40,189 bases of DNA, taken from Sphingomonadales bacterium (GTDB taxonomy: Bacteria; Pseudomonadota; Alphaproteobacteria; Sphingomonadales; Sphingomonadaceae). Shown here one piece after another: positions 1 to 7,523 of this stretch. Numbering within the stretch: position 1 is the stretch's first letter; each line of letters opens with the position of its first letter. The stretch is from contig JAIXQY010000053.1 of the NCBI GenBank assembly GCA_027485485.1, positions 1-40,189 on the forward strand. Direction: 5' to 3'. A model generated the notes under the pieces. It saw nothing but the letters and a program-made list of their open reading frames with translations, was not told the DNA's origin and did no database searches. The position numbers and the translations under genes are program-made.

Positions 1-576
1 CGCATCGTTGATCAGGCCATATTTCACCACCTCGGCATATCCGGCCATCAGTTCGCGGCGGGGCAGGGTGGCCAGCACCAACGGATCAATCAGCACCGCC
101 ACCGGCTGATAAAAGGCCCCGACCAGATTCTTGCCGGCCTTTGCGTTGATCGCGGTCTTGCCGCCCACGCTGCTGTCGACCTGGCTCAGCAGCGTGGTCG
201 GCACCTGCACGAACCGGCAACCGCGCCGCAGCATCGAACAGGCAAAGCCCACCAGATCGCCAATCACGCCGCCGCCCAACGCCACCACGGCATCGCTGCG
301 CTCCACCCCCAGTTCGAGCAGGCGTTCGACCACCAGTTGCAGATGCGCCCAATCCTTGGTCGCCTCACCCGCCGGCAGCACGATGGGTTGCAGCCTTGTG
401 CCGGGCAGGCCGGCGGCGAGCGCAGGCAGGTGATGGGCGGCGACCGTGGCATCCGTCACCACCACCAGGCGCTGGCCGCGCGCAAACGGGGCGAGCAGGC
501 TGGCGGCATTGGCCAACAGGCCTGGCTGGATATGGATGGGATAGGCGCGCGTGCCCAGCGCGACATCAACGATCAT
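1..576 (-). CDS. aroB: 3-dehydroquinate synthase, 3' end outside window
   Basis: Second step of the shikimate pathway: converts DAHP to 3-dehydroquinate in the cytoplasm, using NAD and a divalent metal. The first 192 residues are visible. The glycine-rich NAD-binding segment GGGVIGDLVGF is near residue 101, and the conserved VPTTLLSQVDSSVGGKTAIN stretch follows near residue 130. The metal-ligand region (AGYAEVVKYG) lies just before the window edge. The ATG at 576 overlaps the stop of aroK in an ATGA arrangement, so aroK and aroB are translationally coupled, the usual alphaproteobacterial order. The reading frame is open to the edge with no sign of damage. Identification is by family motifs and is firm; only the C-terminal domain cannot be checked. 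Confidence 0.96.
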   Translation of the reverse strand, partial: MIVDVALGTRAYPIHIQPGLLANAASLLAPFARGQRLVVVTDATVAAHHLPALAAGLPGTRLQPIVLPAGEATKDWAHLQLVVERLLELGVERSDAVVALGGGVIGDLVGFACSMLRRGCRFVQVPTTLLSQVDSSVGGKTAINAKAGKNLVGAFYQPVAVLIDPLVLATLPRRELMAGYAEVVKYGLINDA

Positions 577-1157
577 GGCGCAACATCCTTGGCTTCGGCA
601 GCGGCCAGCGCGGTGATGATGGCATCCACCGTGTCGCTGTGCGGGCCGGGTTTGCTGGCAACGCGGATGGGCGCCAGCGCATAGACGGGGTTTCGCACCG
701 CCGCCAGATCGCGCAGCACCTGGCCAGGATCGCGCCCGGCCAAAAGCGGCCGCCCGCCGCGCCGCCGCACCCGGTCGACCAGCGTGCTGATATCGGCATC
801 CAGCCACACCGCCTGGGTGCGCGCCAGGATCAGGGCCCGGGTTTCATCCTGCATGAAGGCGCCGCCGCCGGTGGCGATCACCTTGGGCTTGCCATCGATC
901 AGCCGGGCGATCACCCGGCGTTCGCCATCGCGGAAATGCGCTTCGCCAAAACGTTCAAAGATTTCCGGGATCGACAGGCCGGCGGCCAGCACGATTTCAT
1001 CATCCGCGTCCACGAACGGCAGGCCCAGCCGATCGGCCAGCCGCTTGCCGATGCTGGATTTTCCTGCCCCCATCAGGCCGATCAGCGTGATCGGCCAACG
1101 CGCGGCGCGCGCCAGCAGCGCGGCGCTGTCATCAGGGATTTTCGGGTCGCCGTCCAT
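573..1157 (-). CDS. aroK: Shikimate kinase
   Basis: Phosphorylates shikimate with ATP in aromatic amino acid synthesis. The protein is 194 aa, normal to slightly long for the family. The Walker A loop GLMGAGKSS is at residues 27-35, the shikimate-binding DADDEI stretch is near residue 53, a GGGAF motif is near residue 100, and the lid Arg sits in RRGGRPLL. I chose the ATG at 1157; an in-frame ATG 12 codons upstream (MPRCIAVSAM) is possible but adds non-conserved sequence and would overlap the divergent gene that starts at 1183. The 25 bp between the two divergent starts must hold both ribosome binding sites, so promoters probably overlap the coding starts. First gene of the aroKB pair. Confidence 0.96.
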   Translation of the reverse strand: MDGDPKIPDDSAALLARAARWPITLIGLMGAGKSSIGKRLADRLGLPFVDADDEIVLAAGLSIPEIFERFGEAHFRDGERRVIARLIDGKPKVIATGGGAFMQDETRALILARTQAVWLDADISTLVDRVRRRGGRPLLAGRDPGQVLRDLAAVRNPVYALAPIRVASKPGPHSDTVDAIITALAAAEAKDVAP

Positions 1158-1182
1158 TGCGCTCACCGCTATACACCGGGGC

Positions 1183-2961
1183 ATGGGCCCTGCAAGCAAG
1201 CGCAATTTCAAACGCCGGCATCTTGCCGTGCTGGCCGGTGCGGTGGCGATGGCCGTGCCGGTGGCCGGGCAACGGCCGGACACGCCCAAGTCGCTGCTGC
1301 CGCCGGGCTTTGATGCGCCGGCGCCAACGCCGACAACGGCGCCGGAACCGCTGCTGCCCGGCCTGGCCGCGCCCGACACCACGCCGGCTGATGCGCCCTT
1401 GCTGCCCGACGCGCCGGGCGAGCCTGCCCTGCCGGTGGCCGATCCCTTTGCCGGCGGCGTGATGCTGCCGCCGGGCGCACCGATCGGCACGCTGGGTCCG
1501 GCCAATGGCGGACTGCCGGTAACCGCCTTTGCCGGCAGCAAGGGCCGCTTTGTCAGCACGCTCAGTGATCGCATCGGCCGGCCGCTCAGCTCGCGTTGGG
1601 CCACCATCATGCTCAGCCGTGCACTGCTCACCCGCGCGCCGACGCCGGCGGGGGTGAATGATGGCGATTGGGTCGCCGCGCGCGCCGGCTTGCTGCTGCG
1701 GCTGGGCGTGCTGGATGGTGCGCGCCGGCTGATCGATGCACTGCCGGTGGATCGATACACCCCCGCCACCTATCAGGCCGCCGCACAGATTAGCCTGGCC
1801 GCCGGCGACATTGCCGGCCTGTGCCCGATCGCGGCAACCGGGCGCGCCTTGTCGCCTTCGCCGCTGTGGGATCTGGCCTGGGGCATGTGCGCCGCGATGG
1901 ACGGGGATGATATCACGGCGGCCAATCTGATGGACGCGTTGCGCAGCCAGCGCAGGCGGGTGGCCAGTTTTGATGTGCGGCTGGCCAGCCGTGTCGTGGT
2001 GCTGGCGGGCGGTGCCGGCCGCGCCGATGGCATCAATTGGGAAGAAGTGCCGGGCATGACGCTATATCGCTATGGCGTTGCCACGGCGGCCGGCGTGCCG
2101 GTGCCGGCTGATCGGCTGGCGGCGCTGGGCCCGGCCCATGCCGGCTGGGCGGTGCGCAACCCCGGCCTGGCCGATGCCACGCGGCTGACGCTGTTGCGGC
2201 CTGCAGCGGCCATGGGCGCGCTTTCGGGGCAGGAACTGGCCGGCGGAGTGGCGGCGCTGTCGCCGGCCGATGCCAGCGGCGGCTTTGCCGGCGGCAGCCG
2301 GGCGGCCCTGCTGCGCGATGCCTTCACCGCCGGCAGTGTTTCGGCGCGCGGCGCGGCGATTGCGGCGCTGCGCGGCGATGGCCGGGATTATGGCGCATTG
2401 ATCGAAACCGCCGGGCCGGCGGCCGCGTTGAAGCCCGATGCGACGCTGGCCGATCAGGCCGATATGATCATCGCCGCGCTGCTGGCGGTGGGCGATGTGC
2501 GCCGGGCCGGCGCCTGGTGGCCGGTGGCGGCAGAAGCGGATGCGGCGGTGAAGGCGCGGGCCTGGGCGTTGCTGGCGGTGGCCGGCGCGCAGCCGGCCAC
2601 GGCGGCGGGGTTCAAGGATTTTGTCAGCCAGGCCGGTGCGTCCGATCAAGGCCAGGCCATGCTGGCGGCGGCATTGGCCGGCCTCAATCGCGGCGGCGAC
2701 TGGGCGGATGCCAAGCGTGATCGTGTGCAGCCGGTGTCAAACCGCTGGACGGCGGCATTGGCGGCGGCCAGCCGGCGCGGCGCGGCGGGTGAGGTGATGC
2801 TGCTGGCCGCGACCGGCCTGCAGGCGGCCGGCACCGGCGGCTGGGCCGATGTGCCGCCCGCGCATGTGGAGGCCATCGTGGCGGCGCTGGTCGCCTGTGG
2901 ACGCGGCACAGAGGCCAGGCTGCTCGCCGCCGAGGCGGTGATGCGGACCGCCATGCCGTGA
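1183..2961 (+). CDS. Large exported Ala-rich helical-repeat protein of unknown function
   Basis: I do not recognise a named family. The 592 aa product starts with basic residues followed by a hydrophobic stretch (about residues 9-27), which looks like a signal peptide or anchor. Residues about 35-95 are Pro/Ala-rich with several PLLP/PGAP-like repeats, resembling a flexible periplasmic linker. The remaining ~450 residues are Ala/Gly/Leu-rich with many short helices and hints of TPR-like pairs (for example ARAGLLLRLGVLDGARRLIDAL), but no clean repeat or catalytic motif. The ATG at 1183 is only 25 bp from the divergent aroK start, and the gene's stop overlaps the GTG start of xerD, suggesting co-transcription with xerD. 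A role at the cell envelope is only an inference from the export signal. Confidence 0.8.
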   Translation: MGPASKRNFKRRHLAVLAGAVAMAVPVAGQRPDTPKSLLPPGFDAPAPTPTTAPEPLLPGLAAPDTTPADAPLLPDAPGEPALPVADPFAGGVMLPPGAPIGTLGPANGGLPVTAFAGSKGRFVSTLSDRIGRPLSSRWATIMLSRALLTRAPTPAGVNDGDWVAARAGLLLRLGVLDGARRLIDALPVDRYTPATYQAAAQISLAAGDIAGLCPIAATGRALSPSPLWDLAWGMCAAMDGDDITAANLMDALRSQRRRVASFDVRLASRVVVLAGGAGRADGINWEEVPGMTLYRYGVATAAGVPVPADRLAALGPAHAGWAVRNPGLADATRLTLLRPAAAMGALSGQELAGGVAALSPADASGGFAGGSRAALLRDAFTAGSVSARGAAIAALRGDGRDYGALIETAGPAAALKPDATLADQADMIIAALLAVGDVRRAGAWWPVAAEADAAVKARAWALLAVAGAQPATAAGFKDFVSQAGASDQGQAMLAAALAGLNRGGDWADAKRDRVQPVSNRWTAALAAASRRGAAGEVMLLAATGLQAAGTGGWADVPPAHVEAIVAALVACGRGTEARLLAAEAVMRTAMP

Positions 2962-3878
2962 TAACCGACCGCCAGGCCATCGCGCTGTTCCTCGATCATC
3001 TGGCCAGCGAGCGCGGCGCGGCGAAGAACACCATCCTGGCTTATGGCCGCGATCTCAACCAGGCCAGCGACTGGCTGGGCGGTGCGCTGGCATCGGCCGA
3101 TGCAGCAGCATTGGCGCGGCTGGCCCGGCACTGGGCGCCGCTGGCCCGGGCCAGTGCAGCGCGAAAAGGCTCGGCGGTGCGGCAGTTCCTCGCCTTCCTG
3201 ATGGCCGATGGCCTGCGCCGTGATGATCCCGGCCGCGATCTCGCCCTGCCGCAAAGCGCCCGGCCATTGCCCAAGACGCTGGGTGCCGGCGATGTGGAGC
3301 GGTTGTTCGCCGCGCTGGCCGAGCAGTTGGCGGCGCGGCCGGAGGATCCGGCGGTGTTGCGCCTTTCTGCCCTGTTCGAGCTGCTCTATGGGTCTGGCCT
3401 GCGCGCCACCGAGCTGGTGGCGCTGCCGCGCGGCAGTGTGCGCGCCGGGCGGGGCCATATGGTGGTGCTGGGCAAGGGCAACAAGGAACGGCTGGTGCCG
3501 GTGAGCCGCCGCGCCGAAGCCGCCGTGCTGGCCTGGGCCCAGCATGTGCCGGAAACAGCCAAGTTCATGTTCCCCGCCGGCCGGGGTGGGTCTGGCCATC
3601 TTTCGCGCCTGCGGCTGTGGCAATTGGTGAAGGCGCTGGCGGCTGAGGCCGGCATCCCGCCCGACCGCATTTCCCCGCACGTGCTGCGCCACGCCTTTGC
3701 CACCCATCTGCTTGATGGCGGGGCCGATCTGCGCGCCGTGCAGATGCTGCTCGGCCATGCCGATATCGCCACCACGCAAATCTACACCCATGTGGCATCG
3801 GCCGCCCTGGTGGAGCTGGTCAACACGCGGCACCCGTTGGCCGATGGCGTTGCATTGCGCCGCGAATCCGCCCAATAA
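2958..3878 (+). CDS. xerD: Tyrosine recombinase XerD
   Basis: Site-specific recombinase that, with XerC, resolves chromosome dimers at dif under FtsK control. The 306 aa product has the N-terminal SAM-like core-binding domain (about 1-100) and the C-terminal catalytic domain. The full active-site set is visible: R149 (SGLRATELV), K173 (GKGNKER), H241 and R244 (HVLRHAFATH), H267 (LLGHADI) and Y276 (IYTHV), with spacing close to E. coli XerD. The start is a GTG overlapping the stop of the preceding gene. XerC versus XerD cannot be settled by eye alone; length, the HVLRHAFATHLLDGGADLRA wording and the lack of phage context favour XerD. It is a housekeeping copy, not an integron or phage integrase. 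Confidence 0.9.
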   Translation: MITDRQAIALFLDHLASERGAAKNTILAYGRDLNQASDWLGGALASADAAALARLARHWAPLARASAARKGSAVRQFLAFLMADGLRRDDPGRDLALPQSARPLPKTLGAGDVERLFAALAEQLAARPEDPAVLRLSALFELLYGSGLRATELVALPRGSVRAGRGHMVVLGKGNKERLVPVSRRAEAAVLAWAQHVPETAKFMFPAGRGGSGHLSRLRLWQLVKALAAEAGIPPDRISPHVLRHAFATHLLDGGADLRAVQMLLGHADIATTQIYTHVASAALVELVNTRHPLADGVALRRESAQ

Positions 3879-3886
3879 CCGCCGCC

Positions 3887-4675
3887 ATGGCCATCCGAAT
3901 TGCGACCTGGAACATCAACAGCGTGCGCGCCCGCGCCGATATCGTGGAGCAGTTCCTGCGCGATTCTCAGCCGGATGTGCTGTGCCTGCAGGAAACCAAG
4001 GTCGCCAACGACATCTTCCCGCACGAACTGTTTGAAAAGCTGGGCTATGCCCACCGCATCCTGAACGGCCAGCGCATGCACCACGGTGTTGCCACCATCA
4101 GCCGCGTGCCGCTGGATGGCGCCTGGCGATACGACTGGCAGGACAATGGCGAGGCGCGCCACATCGGCGTGCGCCTGCCCGGCGGTGTGCTGCTTGAGAA
4201 TGTCTATGTGCCCGCTGGCGGCGATGTGCCCGATCGCGAGGTGAACCCCAAGTTCGGCCAGAAGCTGGATTTCGTCGAGCGCATGACCCGCTGGTCAGAA
4301 GGACTGAAGGAACCTGCAGTGATCGTCGGCGATTTCAACATCGCGCCGCTGGAATGCGATGTGTGGAGCCACAAGGCGCTGCTGGATGTCGTCTCGCACA
4401 CCCCGGTGGAGGTCGATCTGCTGGGCCGCCTGCAGGCCAGCCATGACTGGGTGGACCTGGGCCGCCATTTCAATCCGGCGCCGGAGAAATTCTTCACATG
4501 GTGGAGCTATCGCAACAATGATTGGCGCGCCTCTGATCGTGGGCGGCGGCTCGATCATATCTGGGCCTCACCACAGGTGGCCAGGGTGGCGACCGGCTTC
4601 GAAGCCATCAAGGATGCCCGCGATTGGGGCAAGCCCTCCGATCATATCCCGCAGATCGTGACGCTCGACCTGTGA
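3887..4675 (+). CDS. xth: Exodeoxyribonuclease III
   Basis: AP endonuclease and 3'-5' exonuclease of base excision repair, from the exonuclease-endonuclease-phosphatase superfamily. The 262 aa length matches ExoIII (268 aa in E. coli). Visible motifs are WNINSVRAR at residues 8-16, LQETK with the metal-binding Glu at position 36, the GDFNIAP stretch, and a C-terminal SDHIPQI containing the catalytic Asp-His pair. The gene starts 8 bp after xerD, and its TGA overlaps the GTG of ribA, placing it inside the five-gene plus-strand run. All expected catalytic residues are present, so it should be active. Confidence 0.96.
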   Translation: MAIRIATWNINSVRARADIVEQFLRDSQPDVLCLQETKVANDIFPHELFEKLGYAHRILNGQRMHHGVATISRVPLDGAWRYDWQDNGEARHIGVRLPGGVLLENVYVPAGGDVPDREVNPKFGQKLDFVERMTRWSEGLKEPAVIVGDFNIAPLECDVWSHKALLDVVSHTPVEVDLLGRLQASHDWVDLGRHFNPAPEKFFTWWSYRNNDWRASDRGRRLDHIWASPQVARVATGFEAIKDARDWGKPSDHIPQIVTLDL

Positions 4676-5745
4676 GCATCGCGCCCGATTATCTGGGCGA
4701 AGCCGCCAGTGACGCCTTGCGCCGGGGCCGCGCGGTGGGGGTGGGCAACCTCGCCATCCTGTCCGCCGAACTGGCCGATGCCGATGCGCTGGCCGCGCTG
4801 GAAGCGCACACGCGCGCCGGCCTGATCATCACTGCGCGCCGCGCCGCCGTTTTGAACCTGGCCAACCAGATTGCGGCCGCGGCGCCCGATCCGGAACCGG
4901 TGTGGGTGGATCGGCCCGACTGGCTCGATCTGCCCGGCAGCCGCGCCGTGGCCGATCCGGTGCTCGATCTCGCCACCCCGTTCAAGGGCCCGTTCCGCAC
5001 CCGCAGCCTGGCCGGCGATGCCGCATCGGCGCGTGCTGCCATCGCGCTGGTGAAACATGCCGGGTTGATTCCCGCCGTCTATGCCGTGCCGCTGGCCGGG
5101 TCCAACATGGCCATCACCTGCCCGGCCGAAACCGCGCTGGCGCTGCCGCCGGCGCAGGCGCGCGTGCATGTCTCATCCCGCGCCCGGCTGCCGCTGGCCA
5201 GTGCGGAGGATTGCCAGGTGGTCGCCTTCCGCCCGGCCGATGGCGGGCCGGAGCATCTGGCGCTGATGATCGCTGATCCTGATGTGCGCCAGCCGGTGCT
5301 GGCGCGCATCCACTCCTCGTGCCTCACCGGCGATGTGCTGGGCAGCCTGAAATGCGACTGTGGCCCGCAACTCCACGCCGCCATCGCCGCCATCGCCGCC
5401 AACCCCGGCGGCGGCATATTGCTCTATCTGCAACAGGAGGGCCGCGGCATCGGCTTGCTCAACAAGTTGCGCGCCTATGCCCTGCAGGATCAGGGCTGGG
5501 ACACGGTGGACGCCAACACAAGGCTGGGCTTTGAGCCGGACGAGCGCGACTTTTCACTGGCCGCCGCCATGTTCAAGGCGCTGGGCGTGAACAGCGTGGC
5601 GCTGATGACCAACAATCCGTTGAAGGTGGAGGGCCTGGCCGCCCATGGCTTCACCGTCAGCCGCGTCTCGCATGACATGCCGCCCAACCCGCACAACGCG
5701 CATTACCTTGCCACCAAGCGCGACCGGCAAGGGCATATGCTTTGA
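4672..5745 (+). CDS. ribA: GTP cyclohydrolase II with degenerate N-terminal domain
   Basis: First committed step of riboflavin synthesis: opens the GTP imidazole ring, releasing formate and pyrophosphate. The catalytic domain is the C-terminal half. Zn-binding Cys217, Cys228 and Cys230 show the same spacing as E. coli C54/C65/C67. The QQEGRGIGL loop, TNNP and the final KRDRQGH segment are also present. The N-terminal ~200 residues resemble a decayed DHBP synthase domain (ALRRGRAVGV, HTRAGLIITARR) but lack the acidic metal-binding DDEDRENE motif, so a second activity is unlikely. The usual HSECLTGD reads HSSCLTGD here. I chose the GTG at 4672, which overlaps the xth stop; the open frame runs further upstream but only as antiphase sequence inside xth. 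Confidence 0.93.
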   Translation: MSIAPDYLGEAASDALRRGRAVGVGNLAILSAELADADALAALEAHTRAGLIITARRAAVLNLANQIAAAAPDPEPVWVDRPDWLDLPGSRAVADPVLDLATPFKGPFRTRSLAGDAASARAAIALVKHAGLIPAVYAVPLAGSNMAITCPAETALALPPAQARVHVSSRARLPLASAEDCQVVAFRPADGGPEHLALMIADPDVRQPVLARIHSSCLTGDVLGSLKCDCGPQLHAAIAAIAANPGGGILLYLQQEGRGIGLLNKLRAYALQDQGWDTVDANTRLGFEPDERDFSLAAAMFKALGVNSVALMTNNPLKVEGLAAHGFTVSRVSHDMPPNPHNAHYLATKRDRQGHML

Positions 5746-6254
5746 CCATCTTTCACGCCAACCCAGCCACCGGCACGGTCAGCGCCATCGGCGAAACCCA
5801 CGCGGCCAGCTTCGGCAAGGGCGGCTTCTGCCCTGCGGCTGACAAGCGCGAAGGCGACGGCAAGACGCCGCTCGGCCTCTGGCCCATCCGCGCCGCGCTC
5901 ATCCGCCCCGATCGCCTGCCCGCGCCCGCCACCCGCCTGCCGTGGCGCTGGCTGCGCCCGTGGGATGGCTGGAGCGACGGCGTGGACGACCCGGCCTACA
6001 ACCGCCCGGTCACCACCCCGCACCCTTTCAGTCACGAGTCCCTGTGGCGCGACGACCACGCCTACGACATCATCCTCGTCCTTGCCCACAACGACAGCCC
6101 GCCCATCCCCGGCCTGGGCAGCGCCATCTTCTGGCACGTCCGCCAACCCGATGGCCGCCCCACCGAAGGCTGCATCGCGATGGATCGCGCCGTGCTGGCG
6201 CGCTGGCTGGCGGCGATGGCGCCGGGAGATGCGGTGGCGATAGAAGTGGATTGA
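5742..6254 (+). CDS. L,D-transpeptidase family (YkuD domain) protein
   Basis: A 170 aa YkuD-fold protein. L,D-transpeptidases make 3-3 peptidoglycan cross-links or attach proteins to the wall. The catalytic signature is present as a His (H132, in FWHVRQ) followed 12 residues later by the nucleophile Cys (C144, in TEGCIAM). The canonical motif has SxGC; here the Ser is Thr. An N-terminal signal peptide is not obvious, as in the short YkuD relatives annotated L,D-transpeptidase family protein, so the location is uncertain. The start is a TTG that overlaps the ribA TGA, making it the last gene of the plus-strand run. The family is clear; the exact substrate is unknown. Confidence 0.85.
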   Translation: MTIFHANPATGTVSAIGETHAASFGKGGFCPAADKREGDGKTPLGLWPIRAALIRPDRLPAPATRLPWRWLRPWDGWSDGVDDPAYNRPVTTPHPFSHESLWRDDHAYDIILVLAHNDSPPIPGLGSAIFWHVRQPDGRPTEGCIAMDRAVLARWLAAMAPGDAVAIEVD

Positions 6255-6269
6255 AGCAAAAGAAAGCCG

Positions 6270-6286
6270 GCCTCCGGCGGGCAGGG
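6270..6286. repeat. Short dispersed repeat, copy 1, followed by a hairpin
   Basis: The 17 bp string GCCTCCGGCGGGCAGGG occurs here and again, exactly, at 7143-7159. Here it runs into a small stem-loop, CAGGGC-ctgaa-GCCCTG at 6282-6298. The sequence lies 15 bp after the stop of the transpeptidase gene, so it could end that operon's transcripts, although there is no T-run. The two copies flank the hydrolase gene. Confidence 0.6.
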
Positions 6287-6386
6287 CCTGAAGCCCTGTA
6301 GCCACGTTCGATTCCGGATAGCGCGTTGACTGAGATGGGCGCGCAAACTGTTGCGATTGCGACACCATGCCGGCCTCAGATGTCAT

Positions 6387-6415
6387 TTGCGACAAAGCGG
6401 TTACCGTTATATGAC
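6387..6415 (+). promoter_or_regulatory. Probable promoter of the alpha/beta hydrolase
   Basis: A -35-like TTGCGA (6387-6392) and a -10-like TATGAC (6410-6415) are separated by exactly 17 bp; each matches the sigma-70 consensus at four of six bases. This is one of the few clearly AT-enriched spots in the area. The expected transcription start, 6-8 bp after the -10, falls on or next to the ATG at 6422, so the mRNA may be leaderless. There is no Shine-Dalgarno sequence before that ATG, which fits. Confidence 0.5.
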
Positions 6416-6421
6416 ATAACG

Positions 6422-7126
6422 ATGACACTGTTCGCCGAATCCATCCAGCCACCCTCCAAATTGCTCTGGGCCGCAGAACTGCCGCGTGCCGCCTGGACCG
6501 TGATGAGCCGGCCACGCCACAAGAATCTGCTGCGCGGCGAACGGACCGGTGACGGCCGCCCGGTGATGCTGCTGCCCGGCCTGATGCAAGGCGAGCGGGC
6601 GTTTTTCCCGCTGCAGCGCTTCCTGCGCGAACGTGGCTATCAGGCGCACAGCTGGGGCCTGGGCCGCAACTTCGGGGCGAAGACAACCGGCGCCCAGGCC
6701 GAACAGCTGATCATCCGCCTCGAAGCGATCGCCGCCACCAGCGGCCCGGTGACCCTGATCGGCGTCAGCCTCGGCGGCTTGATCGCCCGGCTGGTCGCCC
6801 ACCGCCGGCCCGATCTGGTCAGGGAAGTCATCACCATCAGCTCGCCCTTCGCCGGCAGCGGCAAGGCCACCAACGTCTGGCGCGTCTTCGAATGGTTCAC
6901 CGGCGAACGGCTCGATGATCCGGCCGTCGCCGCCCGCAGCGCCGAGATTGCCGCCCCGCTCCCTGTGCCCAACACCGCGATCTGGAGCCAGTCCGACGGG
7001 CTGGTGGCAGGCCAGATCTGCCGCGACAGCCACGGCCGCTCGATCGAGATCAGCAGCAGCCACCTGGGTGTGCAGATCCGGCCCGACGTGTTCCTCGCGG
7101 TCGCGGGCGTGCTCGAAGGCCGCTGA
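6422..7126 (+). CDS. Alpha/beta hydrolase (esterase/lipase-like)
   Basis: A 234 aa alpha/beta hydrolase-fold protein. The nucleophile elbow GVSLGG places the catalytic Ser at residue 116. The oxyanion-side motif VMLLPGLMQGE is near residue 42, a candidate catalytic Asp is at 192 (SQSDGLV), and a candidate catalytic His is at 214 (SSSHLGV), giving the complete triad in family order. No signal peptide is evident. Substrate cannot be told; wording around the elbow and the SQSDGLV segment resembles small cytoplasmic lipase/PGAP1-like hydrolases. The ATG at 6422 was chosen because it sits right after a promoter-like sequence; an in-frame ATG at 6380 would overlap that promoter. Confidence 0.85.
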   Translation: MTLFAESIQPPSKLLWAAELPRAAWTVMSRPRHKNLLRGERTGDGRPVMLLPGLMQGERAFFPLQRFLRERGYQAHSWGLGRNFGAKTTGAQAEQLIIRLEAIAATSGPVTLIGVSLGGLIARLVAHRRPDLVREVITISSPFAGSGKATNVWRVFEWFTGERLDDPAVAARSAEIAAPLPVPNTAIWSQSDGLVAGQICRDSHGRSIEISSSHLGVQIRPDVFLAVAGVLEGR

Positions 7127-7142
7127 GCAAAGGCGCTGTCAT

Positions 7143-7159
7143 GCCTCCGGCGGGCAGGG
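7143..7159. repeat. Short dispersed repeat, copy 2
   Basis: Exact second copy of the 17 bp sequence at 6270-6286, 16 bp after the hydrolase stop. It also leads into a potential stem (GGGC-N9-GCCC). Its position after the gene suggests a REP-like or terminator-like role rather than a coding one. Confidence 0.55.
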
Positions 7160-7274
7160 GCGAGGCTCTTGCCCACGATCGTTCTCGGGTGTGCCGTTGG
7201 GAAGGGTGTCGGCTAGCGCTCCGGTTGCGGACGCTCGCATTTCCTGAAAAGCTCACGCGGTGTCCCAATCTGCC

Positions 7275-7523
7275 ATGTCCAAATTTGGCTGTCCTTGCTG
7301 TGGCCATCGCACGCTCACGGGCCGTGCAGTCCATGAAATATGCCCGGTCTGTTTCTGGGAAGATGACGGCCAAGACGATGCTTCTGCCGACGAAGTGCGG
7401 GGTGGCCCGAACAATGGGCTGTCGCTAACAGCCGCACGTCAAAACTACCTGTGCATTGGCGCCGCTGATCCGGAGGATTTGCCTTATGTTCGCAAACCAA
7501 CCGAAGCGGAAGCGGGGCTGTAG
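7275..7523 (+). CDS. CPCC-type cysteine-rich protein
   Basis: A small (82 aa) protein of the cysteine-rich CPCC family. It shows the family's opening FGCPCCGHRTL, a second Cys pair in ICPVCFWEDDGQDD, the NNGLSLTAARQNY stretch, and the terminal YVRKPTEAE. Four Cys in two CxxC-like pairs predict a zinc ribbon. The biological role of the family is not known to me; members are often found near toxin/immunity or accessory genes. I chose ATG 7275 because the CPCC motif normally starts within a few residues of the N terminus; an in-frame GTG at 7260 is an alternative. The TAG stop touches the left end of the neighbouring miniature element, yet the family C terminus is complete. Confidence 0.8.
   Translation: MSKFGCPCCGHRTLTGRAVHEICPVCFWEDDGQDDASADEVRGGPNNGLSLTAARQNYLCIGAADPEDLPYVRKPTEAEAGL

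Noticed and set aside
573-1769. Extended shikimate kinase frame of 398 codons
   Set aside because: The extra N-terminal part is antisense to the exported protein gene; the kinase family starts near 1157.
2958-3878. Phage or genomic-island integrase
   Set aside because: No attachment repeats, tRNA or phage genes are nearby; length and motif spacing fit housekeeping XerD.
6422-7126. Poly(3-hydroxyalkanoate) depolymerase or haloalkane dehalogenase call for the hydrolase
   Set aside because: Only the generic alpha/beta hydrolase triad is visible; nothing supports a specific substrate.
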